52,642 nucleotides of DNA from Saccharofermentans sp. (GCA_024683485.1 JAIKYD010000077.1:1-52642), one strand, 5' to 3'; positions 29,160 through 39,625 are shown, counted from the first letter of the stretch. A program made the numbers and translations. The notes: generated by a model not told the origin, from the letters alone.

Positions 29160-29177
29160 AAACTTGGAGGTCAAGTG

Positions 29178-32100
29178 ATGGAAAAGGTATACAAGCTCGG
29201 TCTTGATATCGGATCTACAACTATTAAAGTGGTCCTTCTCGATGGAGAGAAGATCATTCACAGCGATTATCAGAGACATCATTCAGACGTGTCGGGACTT
29301 TTGAATGAGCTGTTCGAAGATCTGAACAATAAATTTCCGGGAATCAATGTTGATGTTGTTATCACCGGTTCAGGTGGACTTTCTGTTGCCAACTGGCTCG
29401 GATTCAAATTTACACAGGAAGTAATGGCTGAGACTCAGGCCATAAAGACTTATCATCCTGAGACTGATGTAATTATTGAACTTGGCGGTGAGGATGCCAA
29501 GATCACTTATATGCATCCTGTTCTTGAGCAGCGTATGAACGGCACATGTGCCGGGGGTACGGGTTCATTTATCGATCAGATGGCATCACTCCTTCAGACT
29601 GATGCTGACGGACTGAATAATTTCGCAAAGGATTACAGATCACTTTACACTATAGCGAGCCGCTGCGGAGTGTTTGCCAAATCAGACCTGCAGCCGCTTA
29701 TTAATGAAGGTGCGGCAAAAGAAGACCTTGCCGCTTCCATCTATCAGTCGGTTGTAAATCAGACTATTTCTGGCCTTGCATGCGGAAGACCTATCAAGGG
29801 TAATGTCACTTTCCTTGGCGGTCCTTTATTCTTCAATTCCGAGCTTCGAAATGCTTTCGAGCGCACGCTGAAAGATAAAGTTGATTCATTCTGGATGCCT
29901 GAGGAAGCACAGATATATGTTGCTTTGGGTGCGGCTTTGTCCGCTGACGGCAAGAATCCTGTCAATCTTTCCGACCTGTTGGTAAAACTTAAGAACAGGG
30001 AAGGTTTTGTTCCGGACATCATCAGGATCGATCCGATATTTAAGAGCAAAGAAGACAAGGAAGCCTTTGACAAGCGTCATGAGAAAGATCAGATTCCTGT
30101 TCTTGATATCAAGGATCAGCATGGCGCTCTATATCTTGGCGTCGATGCAGGATCTACCACGACTAAGGCCGTTGTTATCAATAAAGACGGTGATCTCGTC
30201 TATACATACTACGCTTCCAATAAGGGCAACCCGGTCATGAGCGCTGTTACTATCATGAAGGATATCTATTCCAAGATTCCTGATGACTGTTTTATTGCCC
30301 ATTCCTGCGTTACAGGATATGGAGAGAACATAATCAAAGCTGCGCTTAATATCGATATCGGTGAGATCGAGACCATGGCTCATTTCCAGTCAGCCAAGTT
30401 CTTCTGTCCTGATGTTGACTTCATAATCGATATCGGCGGTCAGGATATGAAGTGCATGAAGATCAGGAACGGCGTTATCGATTCCATCATGCTCAATGAG
30501 GCATGCTCTTCGGGATGCGGTTCGTTTATACAGACATTTGCCCAGACATTGGGACTTACAACGCCAGAATTTGCTGAAGCAGCCTTGTCTTCCACCAAGC
30601 CTGTCGATCTCGGAACGCGCTGCACCGTGTTTATGAATTCCAAGGTAAAGCAGGCACAGAAGGAGGGTGCGTCCGTAGGTGATATCTCGGCAGGTCTTTC
30701 TTATTCTGTAGTTCGAAATGCTCTTTATAAAGTAATTAAGATCCGTGATACAGAGCAGCTTGGCAAGAATATCGTAGTTCAGGGCGGAACTTTCCTAAAC
30801 GATGCTATCCTCAGATGCTTTGAGCTTGTGTCGGGAAGAGATGTTATAAGACCAAACGTCGCAGGACTTATGGGAGCGTTCGGTGCTGCTCTAATTGCGC
30901 GCAAAAGATATAAGGAAGGAACAAAGTCTGCTGTTCTTGCCAAAGATGAGCTTGATTCATTCTCAATGGATACAGAGAATACCCAGTGTCAGGGATGTAC
31001 GAATCACTGCAGGCTCACCATTGCGACATTCTCGAACGGTACAAAGTTCGTATCTGGCAACCGCTGCGAGAGAGGAGAGGACCTGGCTCTTGACCGTGAA
31101 CCTGTCAACGATAAGAAGAAACTTCCGAATCTTTTCGAATATAAATACTCAAGGACTTTCAGTTACTATAAGCCGTTAAAGATCGAAGATGCTCCCAGAG
31201 GTGAGATCGGTATTCCGAGAGTTCTAAACCAGTATGAGAATTATCCTTTTTGGTTCACTGTTCTTACAAAACTCGGTTTCAGGGTGCTTGTTTCAGCGAG
31301 ATCCTCACATAAGATCTATGAGAGCGGAATGGAAACTATCCCTTCTGAGTCAGTCTGCTATCCGGCAAAACTTGCGCACGGTCATATCGAGAACCTGATA
31401 GACAGAGGTATTACAACGATCTTCTATCCTGATGTTCCGTATGAGAATATCGAAAATGATAATTCCAATAACCACTATAACTGTCCTATCGTATGCTCCT
31501 ATCCTGAAGTAATACGCAATAATGTTGAGAATCTTATCGAGAAGAATATCAAGTATCTTAATCCTTTCATGCCACTCGATAATCTTGATAATGTTGCTCT
31601 TCATCTTACTGAGTGTTTCGATTATCTTGGAGTATCCGCCGAAGAGGCAAAACAGGCTGTTGAGGCAGGTGCTGAAGAATACTTCAAGTACAAGGAAGAT
31701 ATCAGGAACAAGGGTGTTGAGATCCTTAAGGAAATGGAAGAGAAGGGTCTCAAAGGAATCGTTCTTGCCGGAAGACCTTACCACTGCGATCCCGAGATCA
31801 ATCACGGAATCCCGCAGATGATCAATTCTCTAGGTCTTGCTGTTCTCACGGAAGATGCAGTTGCTAAGCCCGGTGTCTTAAAGCGTCCGATCAGAGTTAT
31901 CGATCAGTGGATGTATCATACAAGACTTTATGAGGCAGCTGCCTTTGTAATAACAAGACCTGATCTTGAACTCGTACAGCTCACGAGCTTTGGTTGCGGT
32001 CTTGATGCTGTCACATCAGATCAGGTTCAGGAGATACTTGAATCTTCAGGCAAACTCTACACACTTCTTAAGATCGATGAAGTCAGCAATCTCGGTGCGG

Positions 32101-33623
32101 CAAGGATAAGAATGAGATCCCTTGTTGTTGCAATGAATGAGCGTTTGGAACTTGAAGCCAAAGGTCAGGCCATAAAGCCCGCTTCAGATTCAGACGAAGC
32201 TCCTTATATCGTTAAGAGAGTTGAGTTTACAAAGGAACATAAGAAGAACCATACTATCCTGGCGCCTCAGATGGCTCCTATTCAGTTCGAGTTTGTTGAA
32301 TCCGTATTCCATAAGCACGGATATAAACTTAAGCTTCTCAAACAGGCCACAAGAGAAGATATTGAATGCGGTCTTAAGTATGTAAACAACGATGCATGTT
32401 TCCCGACACTTATCGTTGTCGGTCAGATGATCAATGCGATATTGAAAGGCGACCTCGATCCTGACAACACTACGCTTGCCATTACACAGACAGGTGGTGG
32501 ATGCCGTGCCACAAATTACGTTGCTTTCCTCAGAAAAGCGCTTAAAGAAGCCGGTTATCCTCAGATCCCTGTTATCACGATCTCTGCTCAGAGATTCGAG
32601 AAAAATGAGGGCTTTGAATATACTGTATCATTCCTGCTTGATGCGATAAAAGCTCTATGTGCAGGTGATATGGTATCAACATTGCTCTTAAGAGTTAGAC
32701 CTTATGAGAAGGTCCCCGGTTCTGCCAATGCTCTTTATTCATACATCAACCGGATCGGACGAAAACTCTTTAATCCCAAGCTTTTGAATCATGAACTTAC
32801 CGAAGGCTATGACATTATGATGCCTAACAGTTATTTCTCCAAGACTATCGAGGAGAAGAAGGCTATAAGAGATTGTCTTGCCCAGATCGGAGTTGATTTT
32901 GATAATCCTCCGGTCATTACCAAATATAAGGAATTCGTCAAGTTTGCAGTATCCAAGTTCGATGCTCTGCCTCTTGCAGATATTCCCAGAAAACCGAGAG
33001 TAGGACTTGTAGGTGAGATCCTGGTTAAGTTCCAGCCTGACGCAAACAACAATGCTATCGATGTCATCGAAGCTGAAGGCTGTGAAGCCGTATTGCCCGG
33101 TGTCCTCGATTTCTTCCTGTACTGCGCTTACAATCCGCTCTGGCAGGCCCAGAATCTTGGAAAGAGCAAGAAGACAGGCTATCTCATGAAGACCGCCATC
33201 AGATTCCTTGAATCTTTGCGTAAACCTATCAATAAGGAATTTGCCAAGACCAACGGCAAGTTCATGCTAACAGAAAGGATCCAGGAACTTGCTGAGAAGT
33301 CTTCTACAGTATTAAGCTGCGGCAACTCCTGTGGTGAGGGCTGGTTCCTTACTGCCGAGATGATCGAACTTATTCAGGATGGTGTTCCTAATATCATCTG
33401 CGCACAGCCGTTTGCATGTCTTCCAAACCATGTTACCGGTAAAGGAATGATCAAAGAGTTAAGAAGACAGTATCCCACTTCGAATATCGTTCCTATCGAC
33501 TATGACCCGGGTGCTTCCGAAGCTAATCAGCTCAACAGGATCAAACTTATGATCAGCACAGCACGTGCCGTAAGGGAACAGGAGATCGAAGAAGAGAAGA
33601 AAAAGTCTGAGGCAGGCGTATGA
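29178..33623 (+). CDS. Acyl-CoA dehydratase activase-related protein, tandem ATPase domains fused to HgdB-like region
   Basis: 1481 residues from ATG 29178 (GGAGG seven bases upstream; GTG 29175 is less likely). Two BcrAD/BadFG/HgdC-type ATPase domains in tandem (about 1-275 and 310-590) each begin with a GxDxGSTTxK phosphate loop. Each keeps the two Cys that hold the [4Fe-4S] cluster in the HgdC activator dimer: Cys124/Cys163 and Cys443/Cys482, both 39 apart. A Cys-rich segment (CQGCTNHC, about 610-640), a DUF2229-type part and an HgdB-like C-terminal part follow. The family is common in anaerobes; its physiological substrate is not established. No dehydratase subunit genes are adjacent. polA overlaps its last four bases. 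Confidence 0.88.
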   Translation: MEKVYKLGLDIGSTTIKVVLLDGEKIIHSDYQRHHSDVSGLLNELFEDLNNKFPGINVDVVITGSGGLSVANWLGFKFTQEVMAETQAIKTYHPETDVIIELGGEDAKITYMHPVLEQRMNGTCAGGTGSFIDQMASLLQTDADGLNNFAKDYRSLYTIASRCGVFAKSDLQPLINEGAAKEDLAASIYQSVVNQTISGLACGRPIKGNVTFLGGPLFFNSELRNAFERTLKDKVDSFWMPEEAQIYVALGAALSADGKNPVNLSDLLVKLKNREGFVPDIIRIDPIFKSKEDKEAFDKRHEKDQIPVLDIKDQHGALYLGVDAGSTTTKAVVINKDGDLVYTYYASNKGNPVMSAVTIMKDIYSKIPDDCFIAHSCVTGYGENIIKAALNIDIGEIETMAHFQSAKFFCPDVDFIIDIGGQDMKCMKIRNGVIDSIMLNEACSSGCGSFIQTFAQTLGLTTPEFAEAALSSTKPVDLGTRCTVFMNSKVKQAQKEGASVGDISAGLSYSVVRNALYKVIKIRDTEQLGKNIVVQGGTFLNDAILRCFELVSGRDVIRPNVAGLMGAFGAALIARKRYKEGTKSAVLAKDELDSFSMDTENTQCQGCTNHCRLTIATFSNGTKFVSGNRCERGEDLALDREPVNDKKKLPNLFEYKYSRTFSYYKPLKIEDAPRGEIGIPRVLNQYENYPFWFTVLTKLGFRVLVSARSSHKIYESGMETIPSESVCYPAKLAHGHIENLIDRGITTIFYPDVPYENIENDNSNNHYNCPIVCSYPEVIRNNVENLIEKNIKYLNPFMPLDNLDNVALHLTECFDYLGVSAEEAKQAVEAGAEEYFKYKEDIRNKGVEILKEMEEKGLKGIVLAGRPYHCDPEINHGIPQMINSLGLAVLTEDAVAKPGVLKRPIRVIDQWMYHTRLYEAAAFVITRPDLELVQLTSFGCGLDAVTSDQVQEILESSGKLYTLLKIDEVSNLGAARIRMRSLVVAMNERLELEAKGQAIKPASDSDEAPYIVKRVEFTKEHKKNHTILAPQMAPIQFEFVESVFHKHGYKLKLLKQATREDIECGLKYVNNDACFPTLIVVGQMINAILKGDLDPDNTTLAITQTGGGCRATNYVAFLRKALKEAGYPQIPVITISAQRFEKNEGFEYTVSFLLDAIKALCAGDMVSTLLLRVRPYEKVPGSANALYSYINRIGRKLFNPKLLNHELTEGYDIMMPNSYFSKTIEEKKAIRDCLAQIGVDFDNPPVITKYKEFVKFAVSKFDALPLADIPRKPRVGLVGEILVKFQPDANNNAIDVIEAEGCEAVLPGVLDFFLYCAYNPLWQAQNLGKSKKTGYLMKTAIRFLESLRKPINKEFAKTNGKFMLTERIQELAEKSSTVLSCGNSCGEGWFLTAEMIELIQDGVPNIICAQPFACLPNHVTGKGMIKELRRQYPTSNIVPIDYDPGASEANQLNRIKLMISTARAVREQEIEEEKKKSEAGV

Positions 33624-36316
33624 GTACACTCCTTCTTGTTGACGGCAATTCAATAATTAACAGGGCTTACTATGCTGTTATCGGCAGAGCGCCCATGACT
33701 GCTCCTGACGGTACACCCACAGGTGCCGTAAACGGATTCTTTAATTCGGTTCTCGGAGTAATGAAGGAATATGAGCCTGATCATATGTGCGTGCTTTTTG
33801 ACAGGAGAGAGCCGACATTCAGGCACAAGATGAGTTCCGAATATAAGGCGAACCGCAAGGGAATGCCAGATGATATGGCTGCCCAGATGCCTGTCGTTAA
33901 GAACCTTCTTGATCTGTACGGAATAAGACGCATGGAACTTGCAGGTTACGAGGCTGACGACCTGATCGGAACGTTGTCCAGGCAGGGCGAAGAGCAGGGA
34001 ATGAATGTTTATATCTTCAGCGGTGATCATGATGATTTCCAGCTGATCTCTGATAAGGTCTCTGTCATCATGCCACAGTCCGGCAAGGGAAAGGAACCGA
34101 GAGTCCTATTTGACCGCAAAATGTTTGAAGAGACATACGGTGTAAAACCGGAAGTGTTCGTACAGGTTAAAGCTCTGATGGGTGATAATTCAGACAACAT
34201 CAAGGGTGTTGAGAAAGTAGGCGAGAAGACTGCTTTTAAGCTTATTGCCGATTACGGATCCTGTGACGGTGTCTATGAGAACGCAGACAAACTGTCTCCC
34301 GCGTTAAGCGAGAGGATAAAATCATCCCGCGAACTGCTTGACCTTAATATCAAGCTCTGCACGATCGACAGGCATAGTCCTGTTGAATTTGAAGCTAAAG
34401 ATGCTGTATATCCGTCTGATACCAGAGATCTGTCTGCTATGTCAGGTGCTTTAGGACGCCTTGCATTGAGATCGCTTCTTAAGAAACTTGATCTTGAGAA
34501 TGTTAAACCTTCCGGTTTTGAACCTGTGGAAGATGTTGATGATTTTATAAAAGGAATATCCACGGAGGTCAGCGAAGTTCTTAAGGCCGGAATAACTATC
34601 AGGAATGAAGTTCCTTCTTTTGTTGATTTCGGTGAGCTTAACTGTGGCATAGATTTTGTTGATATGCCTTCGGGAAATATAGTCTTATTGCTCGACTGGT
34701 CAGTCAAGACAGCATTCTTATTAACTCCTGAGGAATTCAACAATTTAAGTTCCGGTAAAGAGGTTTTTCCTGTTTCTTACAGTTATAAGGACAGATCGAA
34801 ATTTATAAAGCAGCCGCTTGTTTCGGTTAAGTCGGTATTCGACTGCGAGATTGCAGGTTATGTGCTGAATATACTTTCGGGCAAGCCGGATCTTCAAAGG
34901 CTCTACGAGAGTGTTATAAAGACAGCGTATCCTGTTGAAGAGAAGAAAGCGGATTATCAGCAGCTCTCGATCTTTGATGCACCTGTAGCTGATGACGGAT
35001 CATCCAAAGCTGAGGAATGTGCTGAGAAGCTTTTGACAGTAATGGCAATTGCAAAAGTAATGTCGCGGGATATAGAGAAAGATCAGGAACTTAAGAAACT
35101 CTTATATGATATTGAATTCCCGCTTGTTATTACGCTTGATAAGATCGAGCGCAACGGAATGCATGTGTCTGGTGAGAAGTTATCTGAACTTCATAGCGAA
35201 TATACTAAACGGCTGGAGGATATCGGGGCTAGGGTTTTCGATATATGCGGAAAAGAATTCAACATACTGTCAACCAAACAGCTTGCTGAAGTACTGTACG
35301 GGGAGAAGTATCTTGGACTTCCTTCCGGCAAGAAGGGTAAGAGCGGTGAGTTCTCGACCGGAATAGATGAGCTTAACAGATTAAGACATATGTCTCCGGC
35401 AATCGATTACATAATCAAATACCGTGAGTTATCAAAGCTTGATTCCACATATGCTTTGGGACTTGCCAGGGCGATCAGCAGTGATTCGCGCATTCACACG
35501 ACTTTTACCCAGGCAATGACCAATACCGGAAGACTCTCATCAACTGAACCGAATCTTCAGAATATTCCTGTAAGGACTGATGAAGGTTCGCGCCTCCGTG
35601 AAGCTTTTACTGCCGAAGAGGGCAAGATACTGGTTGATGCGGACTATTCCCAGATAGAGTTAAGGCTTCTTGCCGCATTAAGCGGTGATGAGGTAATGTG
35701 TTCCGCTTTCCTTGATGGCGGGGATATACACAAAAGGACTGCAGCCAAGGTTTATGGTGTATCTGAAGAGATGGTTACTCATAAGATGCGCGCTGCAGCT
35801 AAAACCGTTAACTTCAGTATCATCTATGGTATCTCTGATTACGGATTGGCACTGGATCTCGGCATCGGATACAAGGAAGCCGCTGAACTGATAAAAGAAT
35901 ACGGAGTTCAGTTCCCGGGTGTAACTTCTTATCTTGAGAAACTACGAAAGACCGGTGAAGAAAATGGTTTTGCAGTTACGATGTACGGAAGAAAACGTAT
36001 CCTGAACGAACTAAAGAGCCAGAACAGGAATATCAGGAATTTTGGATACAGAGTGGCAATGAATACACCTATTCAGGGCACAGCTGCTGACATTATCAAG
36101 ATTGCAATGAACCGCGTAAGCAAGGCTTTGGAGGAGAAACTTCCTTCAGCAAAGCTTGTTATGCAGGTACACGATGAACTTATCTGTGAATGTGATATAG
36201 ACGATAAAGACCTGTGCGCATCTATACTTAAGAGTGAGATGGAAGCGGCCGCCTCATTAAGTGTTCCGCTGCTCGCAGAGGTCGGATTCGGAAAGGACTG
36301 GCTGGAAGCTAAATAA
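33620..36316 (+). CDS. polA: DNA polymerase I
   Basis: 898 residues; gap filling and Okazaki fragment processing. The 5'-3' exonuclease domain occupies about 1-290 (LLVDGNSIINRAYYA, YEADDLIGTL, FSGDHDDFQLI, GDNSDNIKGV). The middle domain (about 300-470) lacks the acidic residues of an active proofreading exonuclease, as in many Firmicutes. The polymerase domain has motif A (VDADYSQIELRLL; Asp673/Asp675), motif B (RAAAKTVNFSIIYG) and motif C (VHDELICE; His851-Asp852-Glu853). The start overlaps the activase stop (ATGA) and the end overlaps coaE, so it is part of a compact operon. Confidence 0.96.
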   Translation: MSTLLLVDGNSIINRAYYAVIGRAPMTAPDGTPTGAVNGFFNSVLGVMKEYEPDHMCVLFDRREPTFRHKMSSEYKANRKGMPDDMAAQMPVVKNLLDLYGIRRMELAGYEADDLIGTLSRQGEEQGMNVYIFSGDHDDFQLISDKVSVIMPQSGKGKEPRVLFDRKMFEETYGVKPEVFVQVKALMGDNSDNIKGVEKVGEKTAFKLIADYGSCDGVYENADKLSPALSERIKSSRELLDLNIKLCTIDRHSPVEFEAKDAVYPSDTRDLSAMSGALGRLALRSLLKKLDLENVKPSGFEPVEDVDDFIKGISTEVSEVLKAGITIRNEVPSFVDFGELNCGIDFVDMPSGNIVLLLDWSVKTAFLLTPEEFNNLSSGKEVFPVSYSYKDRSKFIKQPLVSVKSVFDCEIAGYVLNILSGKPDLQRLYESVIKTAYPVEEKKADYQQLSIFDAPVADDGSSKAEECAEKLLTVMAIAKVMSRDIEKDQELKKLLYDIEFPLVITLDKIERNGMHVSGEKLSELHSEYTKRLEDIGARVFDICGKEFNILSTKQLAEVLYGEKYLGLPSGKKGKSGEFSTGIDELNRLRHMSPAIDYIIKYRELSKLDSTYALGLARAISSDSRIHTTFTQAMTNTGRLSSTEPNLQNIPVRTDEGSRLREAFTAEEGKILVDADYSQIELRLLAALSGDEVMCSAFLDGGDIHKRTAAKVYGVSEEMVTHKMRAAAKTVNFSIIYGISDYGLALDLGIGYKEAAELIKEYGVQFPGVTSYLEKLRKTGEENGFAVTMYGRKRILNELKSQNRNIRNFGYRVAMNTPIQGTAADIIKIAMNRVSKALEEKLPSAKLVMQVHDELICECDIDDKDLCASILKSEMEAAASLSVPLLAEVGFGKDWLEAK

Positions 36317-36921
36317 TGTTTATATTGGGAATTACAGGCGGAATAGGAAGCGGTAAGAGTACTGTCAGCGGTATTCTTGCTGATAAAGGCCTTCTTGTAC
36401 TTGATGCTGATGAGATATCGAGAGCTGTAACAGGTCCGGGCGGGAGGGCTATGCCTGAGATAGCTGCTGTGTTCGGAAATAAAGTCGTTACTGCCAACGG
36501 TGCTCTTAACAGGCGTGTCATGTCTGACATTGCGTTTGGTGATAAGAAGAAACTTGATGATCTGAGCACGATCATTCACAGACATGTTTTCGAGCAGATG
36601 GAAGAGTCTTTGGCTAAAGAGAAGGAGAAGGGCTCGAAGTGCGTTGTTCTTGATGTGCCGATTCCTGTGAATAAATTCCGTGAAATGTGCGATCAGATAT
36701 GGGTCGTCACCTGTGATAAAGATGTCCGTCTCGCAAGACTGCAGAAACGCGGAATGGATAAAGAGGAAGCTGAGAGAAGGATCGCTGTGCAGATGACTGA
36801 TGATGAGTATTGTGAACTCGGTGATCATTCGATAGACAATTCCTGGGATCTTGAGGGTCTTAAGGAAAAGGTCGAAGTTCTTATCAGAGAACAGCTTCAC
36901 GAGAGAGGTATCAGGATATGA
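36316..36921 (+). CDS. coaE: Dephospho-CoA kinase
   Basis: 201 residues, the usual length. It phosphorylates the 3'-hydroxyl of dephospho-CoA, the last step in CoA synthesis. P-loop GGIGSGKST at about 7-15, then DADEISRAVTGPGG, and a lid segment with RLQKRGMDKEEAERRI. It overlaps polA by one base (TAATG) and overlaps the next small gene by four. polA-coaE adjacency is common in bacteria. Confidence 0.95.
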   Translation: MFILGITGGIGSGKSTVSGILADKGLLVLDADEISRAVTGPGGRAMPEIAAVFGNKVVTANGALNRRVMSDIAFGDKKKLDDLSTIIHRHVFEQMEESLAKEKEKGSKCVVLDVPIPVNKFREMCDQIWVVTCDKDVRLARLQKRGMDKEEAERRIAVQMTDDEYCELGDHSIDNSWDLEGLKEKVEVLIREQLHERGIRI

Positions 36922-37283
36922 ACATTGCTGCAGTGATAACAGCATCTGTGTTTCTGATCCTGTCGGTCGCTGTTTTGATATATCTCTTTGTTGGCAACAG
37001 CTCTTTTGCAAAGGGTAAGTATAAGATGTTTTACCGCGCCTGCTGCGGAGTTTATGTATCAGGAACTGTTCTGATCCTGCTGTTTGCCTGTGTTTTGAAG
37101 AATATACCTGTTCTTTTTGTAGTAGTCTCAAACATTGCTGTCTTGTGTGTGTTTGTTTTTACGGCAGTGCTTGTGTTTTTCATGACCAGATCTATTGTTG
37201 AGACTGCTGCAAAGGCACAAACTATTAATGAATCTAAAGATCAATTAAAGAATGAAGAATCCGGGAATAAAGAAGATAAATAA
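36918..37283 (+). CDS. Small membrane protein of unknown function
   Basis: 121 residues with three hydrophobic segments (about 4-26, 42-62, 66-90) and a charged tail (KDQLKNEESGNKEDK). The start overlaps coaE (ATGA) and the end overlaps the next gene by 32 bases, so it is certainly translated in the polA-coaE operon if real. No family recognised. Its position before the SanA-like protein suggests an envelope role. Confidence 0.7.
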   Translation: MNIAAVITASVFLILSVAVLIYLFVGNSSFAKGKYKMFYRACCGVYVSGTVLILLFACVLKNIPVLFVVVSNIAVLCVFVFTAVLVFFMTRSIVETAAKAQTINESKDQLKNEESGNKEDK

Positions 37284-37941
37284 AGATAAGAAAGACAAGA
37301 AAGGTTCCAGGATCCTTTTTAAGATATTTCTATTATTGTCGATGCTCTTTTTCCTGGGCGTTCTTATTTTGGGATTTATGAACGGGCATGTGATAAAGAG
37401 TTCTGGAAGTGATGTTTATTCACTTAATGATTTTGTGGCTGGTGAAGTGTCATCTGTTGCACATTATGATGCCGTTATCGTTCTAGGATGTGCTGTGTGG
37501 GATAATACGGCCAGCCCGATGCTTGCTGACAGACTCCGTACAGCTGCTTCAGTTTATAAGACAGGCTGCGCGGATTATGTCCTGGTAACAGGAGACAGTC
37601 TGGAACCGTGGAAATACGATGAGACCGGAGTTATGAGAGAATTCCTGATCCGCGAGGGTGTTCCTTCAGAATCTATTGTCTGTGATCCGTTGGGTCTGTC
37701 AACATATGAATCAATGATGAGGGCAGTAAAGGAATTTGGTATTTGCAGTGCTGTAGTTGTAACCACAGGATTTCATTGTGCAAGATCAGTTTATGACAGT
37801 CAGATGTTTGGAATAAACTCTGTTGGTGTTGAAGCAATTAATTCCGGATATGTTATAAGGCAGTATAATTATTACAGAGAATTTGTTGCACGTGGCAAGG
37901 ATTTTGTTTTTACTTTGATCAAACCGGGATTTAAGGATTAG
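37252..37941 (+). CDS. SanA/YdcF-like (DUF218) membrane-anchored protein
   Basis: 229 residues with a basic N-terminus, one membrane segment (about 18-42) and an extracytoplasmic DUF218 domain: AVIVLGCAVWDNTASPMLADRL, YVLVTGDS, STYESMMRAVKEFG and VVVTTGFHCARSV. In E. coli the relatives SanA and ElyC affect envelope integrity and vancomycin exclusion, but the biochemical activity is unsettled. ATG 37252 lies inside the preceding gene; the 32-base overlap is longer than usual, and a later start would cut the basic lead. Confidence 0.85.
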   Translation: MKNPGIKKINKDKKDKKGSRILFKIFLLLSMLFFLGVLILGFMNGHVIKSSGSDVYSLNDFVAGEVSSVAHYDAVIVLGCAVWDNTASPMLADRLRTAASVYKTGCADYVLVTGDSLEPWKYDETGVMREFLIREGVPSESIVCDPLGLSTYESMMRAVKEFGICSAVVVTTGFHCARSVYDSQMFGINSVGVEAINSGYVIRQYNYYREFVARGKDFVFTLIKPGFKD

Positions 37942-37951
37942 AGGTTTTGAT

Positions 37952-38497
37952 ATGGATCCTAAGAAAATCAGGAGATTGCCTTTATATATTGGCGGGTTGT
38001 TTACAGTTATAACCGGTATTTTCCTGTTTTTGTGTCCTGAGATAACTTCCGGTGTAATTGGTATTCTTTTGGGAGTTGTTTTGTTTGTTTCAGGAATATC
38101 AGAATTTACCGGGGATATTATTTCGAGCAGACAAAAGAATGATGAAGGTAATGCTTATAAGATCTGTTCTGAGATCGGGCTTGTATATTCTCTCGTCATT
38201 ATGGTCTGCGGTCTGTTTCTGATTCTCAAACATGATTCAGTATTGATGGTGCTGCCTTCTGTTACCGGATTGTTTATTCTTAGTTGCGGAATTGTCAGGC
38301 TAAGGCAGGCAATGCTCATGTTCAAGAAAAAAGACAGCTTCAGCCTTGCTGTAACAGGACTTGCTGTCTTTCTTGTTATTTCCGGAATCGTGTTTCTGAC
38401 TGAAGCATTCAGCGGTACCCGCGATACTATCGTGTTTACCGGGATAGCTCTTGTTATAAGCGGACTTGAATCGTGCCTGCTTGGTTCAGACAAATAA
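37952..38497 (+). CDS. DUF308/HdeD-like membrane protein
   Basis: 181 residues with about six hydrophobic segments in pairs, separated by short charged turns. The pattern GGLFTVITGIFLFLCPEI and GLFILSCGIVRLRQ is typical of the DUF308 (HdeD-like) repeat family. Function unknown; in E. coli HdeD is linked to acid stress. It begins ten bases after the SanA-like gene and ends the plus-strand run; ychF converges from the other side 36 bases on, with no clear terminator in between. Confidence 0.8.
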   Translation: MDPKKIRRLPLYIGGLFTVITGIFLFLCPEITSGVIGILLGVVLFVSGISEFTGDIISSRQKNDEGNAYKICSEIGLVYSLVIMVCGLFLILKHDSVLMVLPSVTGLFILSCGIVRLRQAMLMFKKKDSFSLAVTGLAVFLVISGIVFLTEAFSGTRDTIVFTGIALVISGLESCLLGSDK

Positions 38498-38533
38498 AGC
38501 CTGAGCAATTCACGGGTTGCGGTTATAGAGATA

Positions 38534-39625
38534 TCAGACGTTGAATCTGAATACTACGACATCGCCGTCTTTCATGACATATTCTTTGCCTTCAGATCTA
38601 ACAAGACCTTTCTCTTTTGCGGCATTATATGATCCGCAGTTTATAAGATCATCATAGGCGACGACTTCTGCTCTGATAAATCCTCTCTCAAAATCAGAAT
38701 GGATCTTTCCTGCAGCCTGGGGAGCTTTGGTTCCTTTCTTTATCGTCCATGCGCGGACTTCCTTGGGACCTGCAGTAAGGAAAGAGATAAGTCCGAGGAG
38801 GGTATAGGAAGCATTGATCATCTTATCAAGACCGGCACTCTCGATTCCTAAGTCTTCAAGGAACAGTTCGCGGTCCTCAGGGGAAAGCTCGCCCAATTCC
38901 TCTTCAATTTTGGCTGAGATAACAACGACACCTGAACCTTCTTTGTCGGCGATCTCTTTGACAGTGTTGACGTAAGGAACATCATCTTTCTTGATATCTC
39001 CCTCTGCAATGTTAGCGCAGTAAAGAACCGGCTTCATTGAAATCAGCTGAAGATCTTTTGTGAATTCCTGTTCGTCTTCCTCGAAAGAAAGCGTTCTTGC
39101 AGATTTACCTTCTGCGAGACAGTCATAGATCTTCTCATAAACGGCAAGTTCTTTGGCAAATGCTTTGTCTCCACCTTTCATCATTTTCTTGGTGCGGTCG
39201 ATACGCTTTTCCATGATCTCAAGATCTGAGAGGATAAGTTCAACGTCGATCGTGGCAATATCGCCGGCAGGATCTGCGTGACCGTTAACATGTATGACAT
39301 CAGGGTCATCGAAGCATCTTACAACGTGAACAATAGCATCGCATTCTCTAATGTTAGAGAGGAATTTGTTGCCGAGGCCTTCGCCTTTGGAAGCACCGGC
39401 TACAAGTCCTGCTATATCTACGAATTCAACTACAGCCGGGGTGTATTTCTCTGGATTATAGATCTCTGCAAGTTTATCGAGTCTCTTGTCAGGAACTGAG
39501 ACAACGCCAACATTAGGTTCAATGGTGCAGAAAGGATAATTGGCTGCTTCCGCACCTGCTCTTGTGATCGCATTGAAAAGTGTGCTCTTGCCTACATTAG
39601 GAAGTCCAACGATACCAAGCTTCAT
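38534..39625 (-). CDS. ychF: Ribosome-binding ATPase YchF (Obg-family)
   Basis: 363 residues, the standard length. Begins [21 protein letters not shown] with the P-loop, followed by [20 protein letters not shown] (G3/switch region). A coiled-coil insert lies near 130-190 and a C-terminal TGS domain carries the [18 protein letters not shown] motif. YchF/OLA1 proteins prefer ATP over GTP, bind ribosomes and modulate stress responses. A GAGGT site precedes the start. It is transcribed divergently from comM across 247 bases, in which I see no further gene. Confidence 0.96.
   Translation of the reverse strand: MKLGIVGLPNVGKSTLFNAITRAGAEAANYPFCTIEPNVGVVSVPDKRLDKLAEIYNPEKYTPAVVEFVDIAGLVAGASKGEGLGNKFLSNIRECDAIVHVVRCFDDPDVIHVNGHADPAGDIATIDVELILSDLEIMEKRIDRTKKMMKGGDKAFAKELAVYEKIYDCLAEGKSARTLSFEEDEQEFTKDLQLISMKPVLYCANIAEGDIKKDDVPYVNTVKEIADKEGSGVVVISAKIEEELGELSPEDRELFLEDLGIESAGLDKMINASYTLLGLISFLTAGPKEVRAWTIKKGTKAPQAAGKIHSDFERGFIRAEVVAYDDLINCGSYNAAKEKGLVRSEGKEYVMKDGDVVVFRFNV

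Noticed and set aside
36073..37131. 352-codon reverse-strand open frame across polA, coaE and the small membrane gene
   Set aside because: It crosses three tightly packed plus-strand genes, and its composition (Ser/His-rich) is that of a complement frame.
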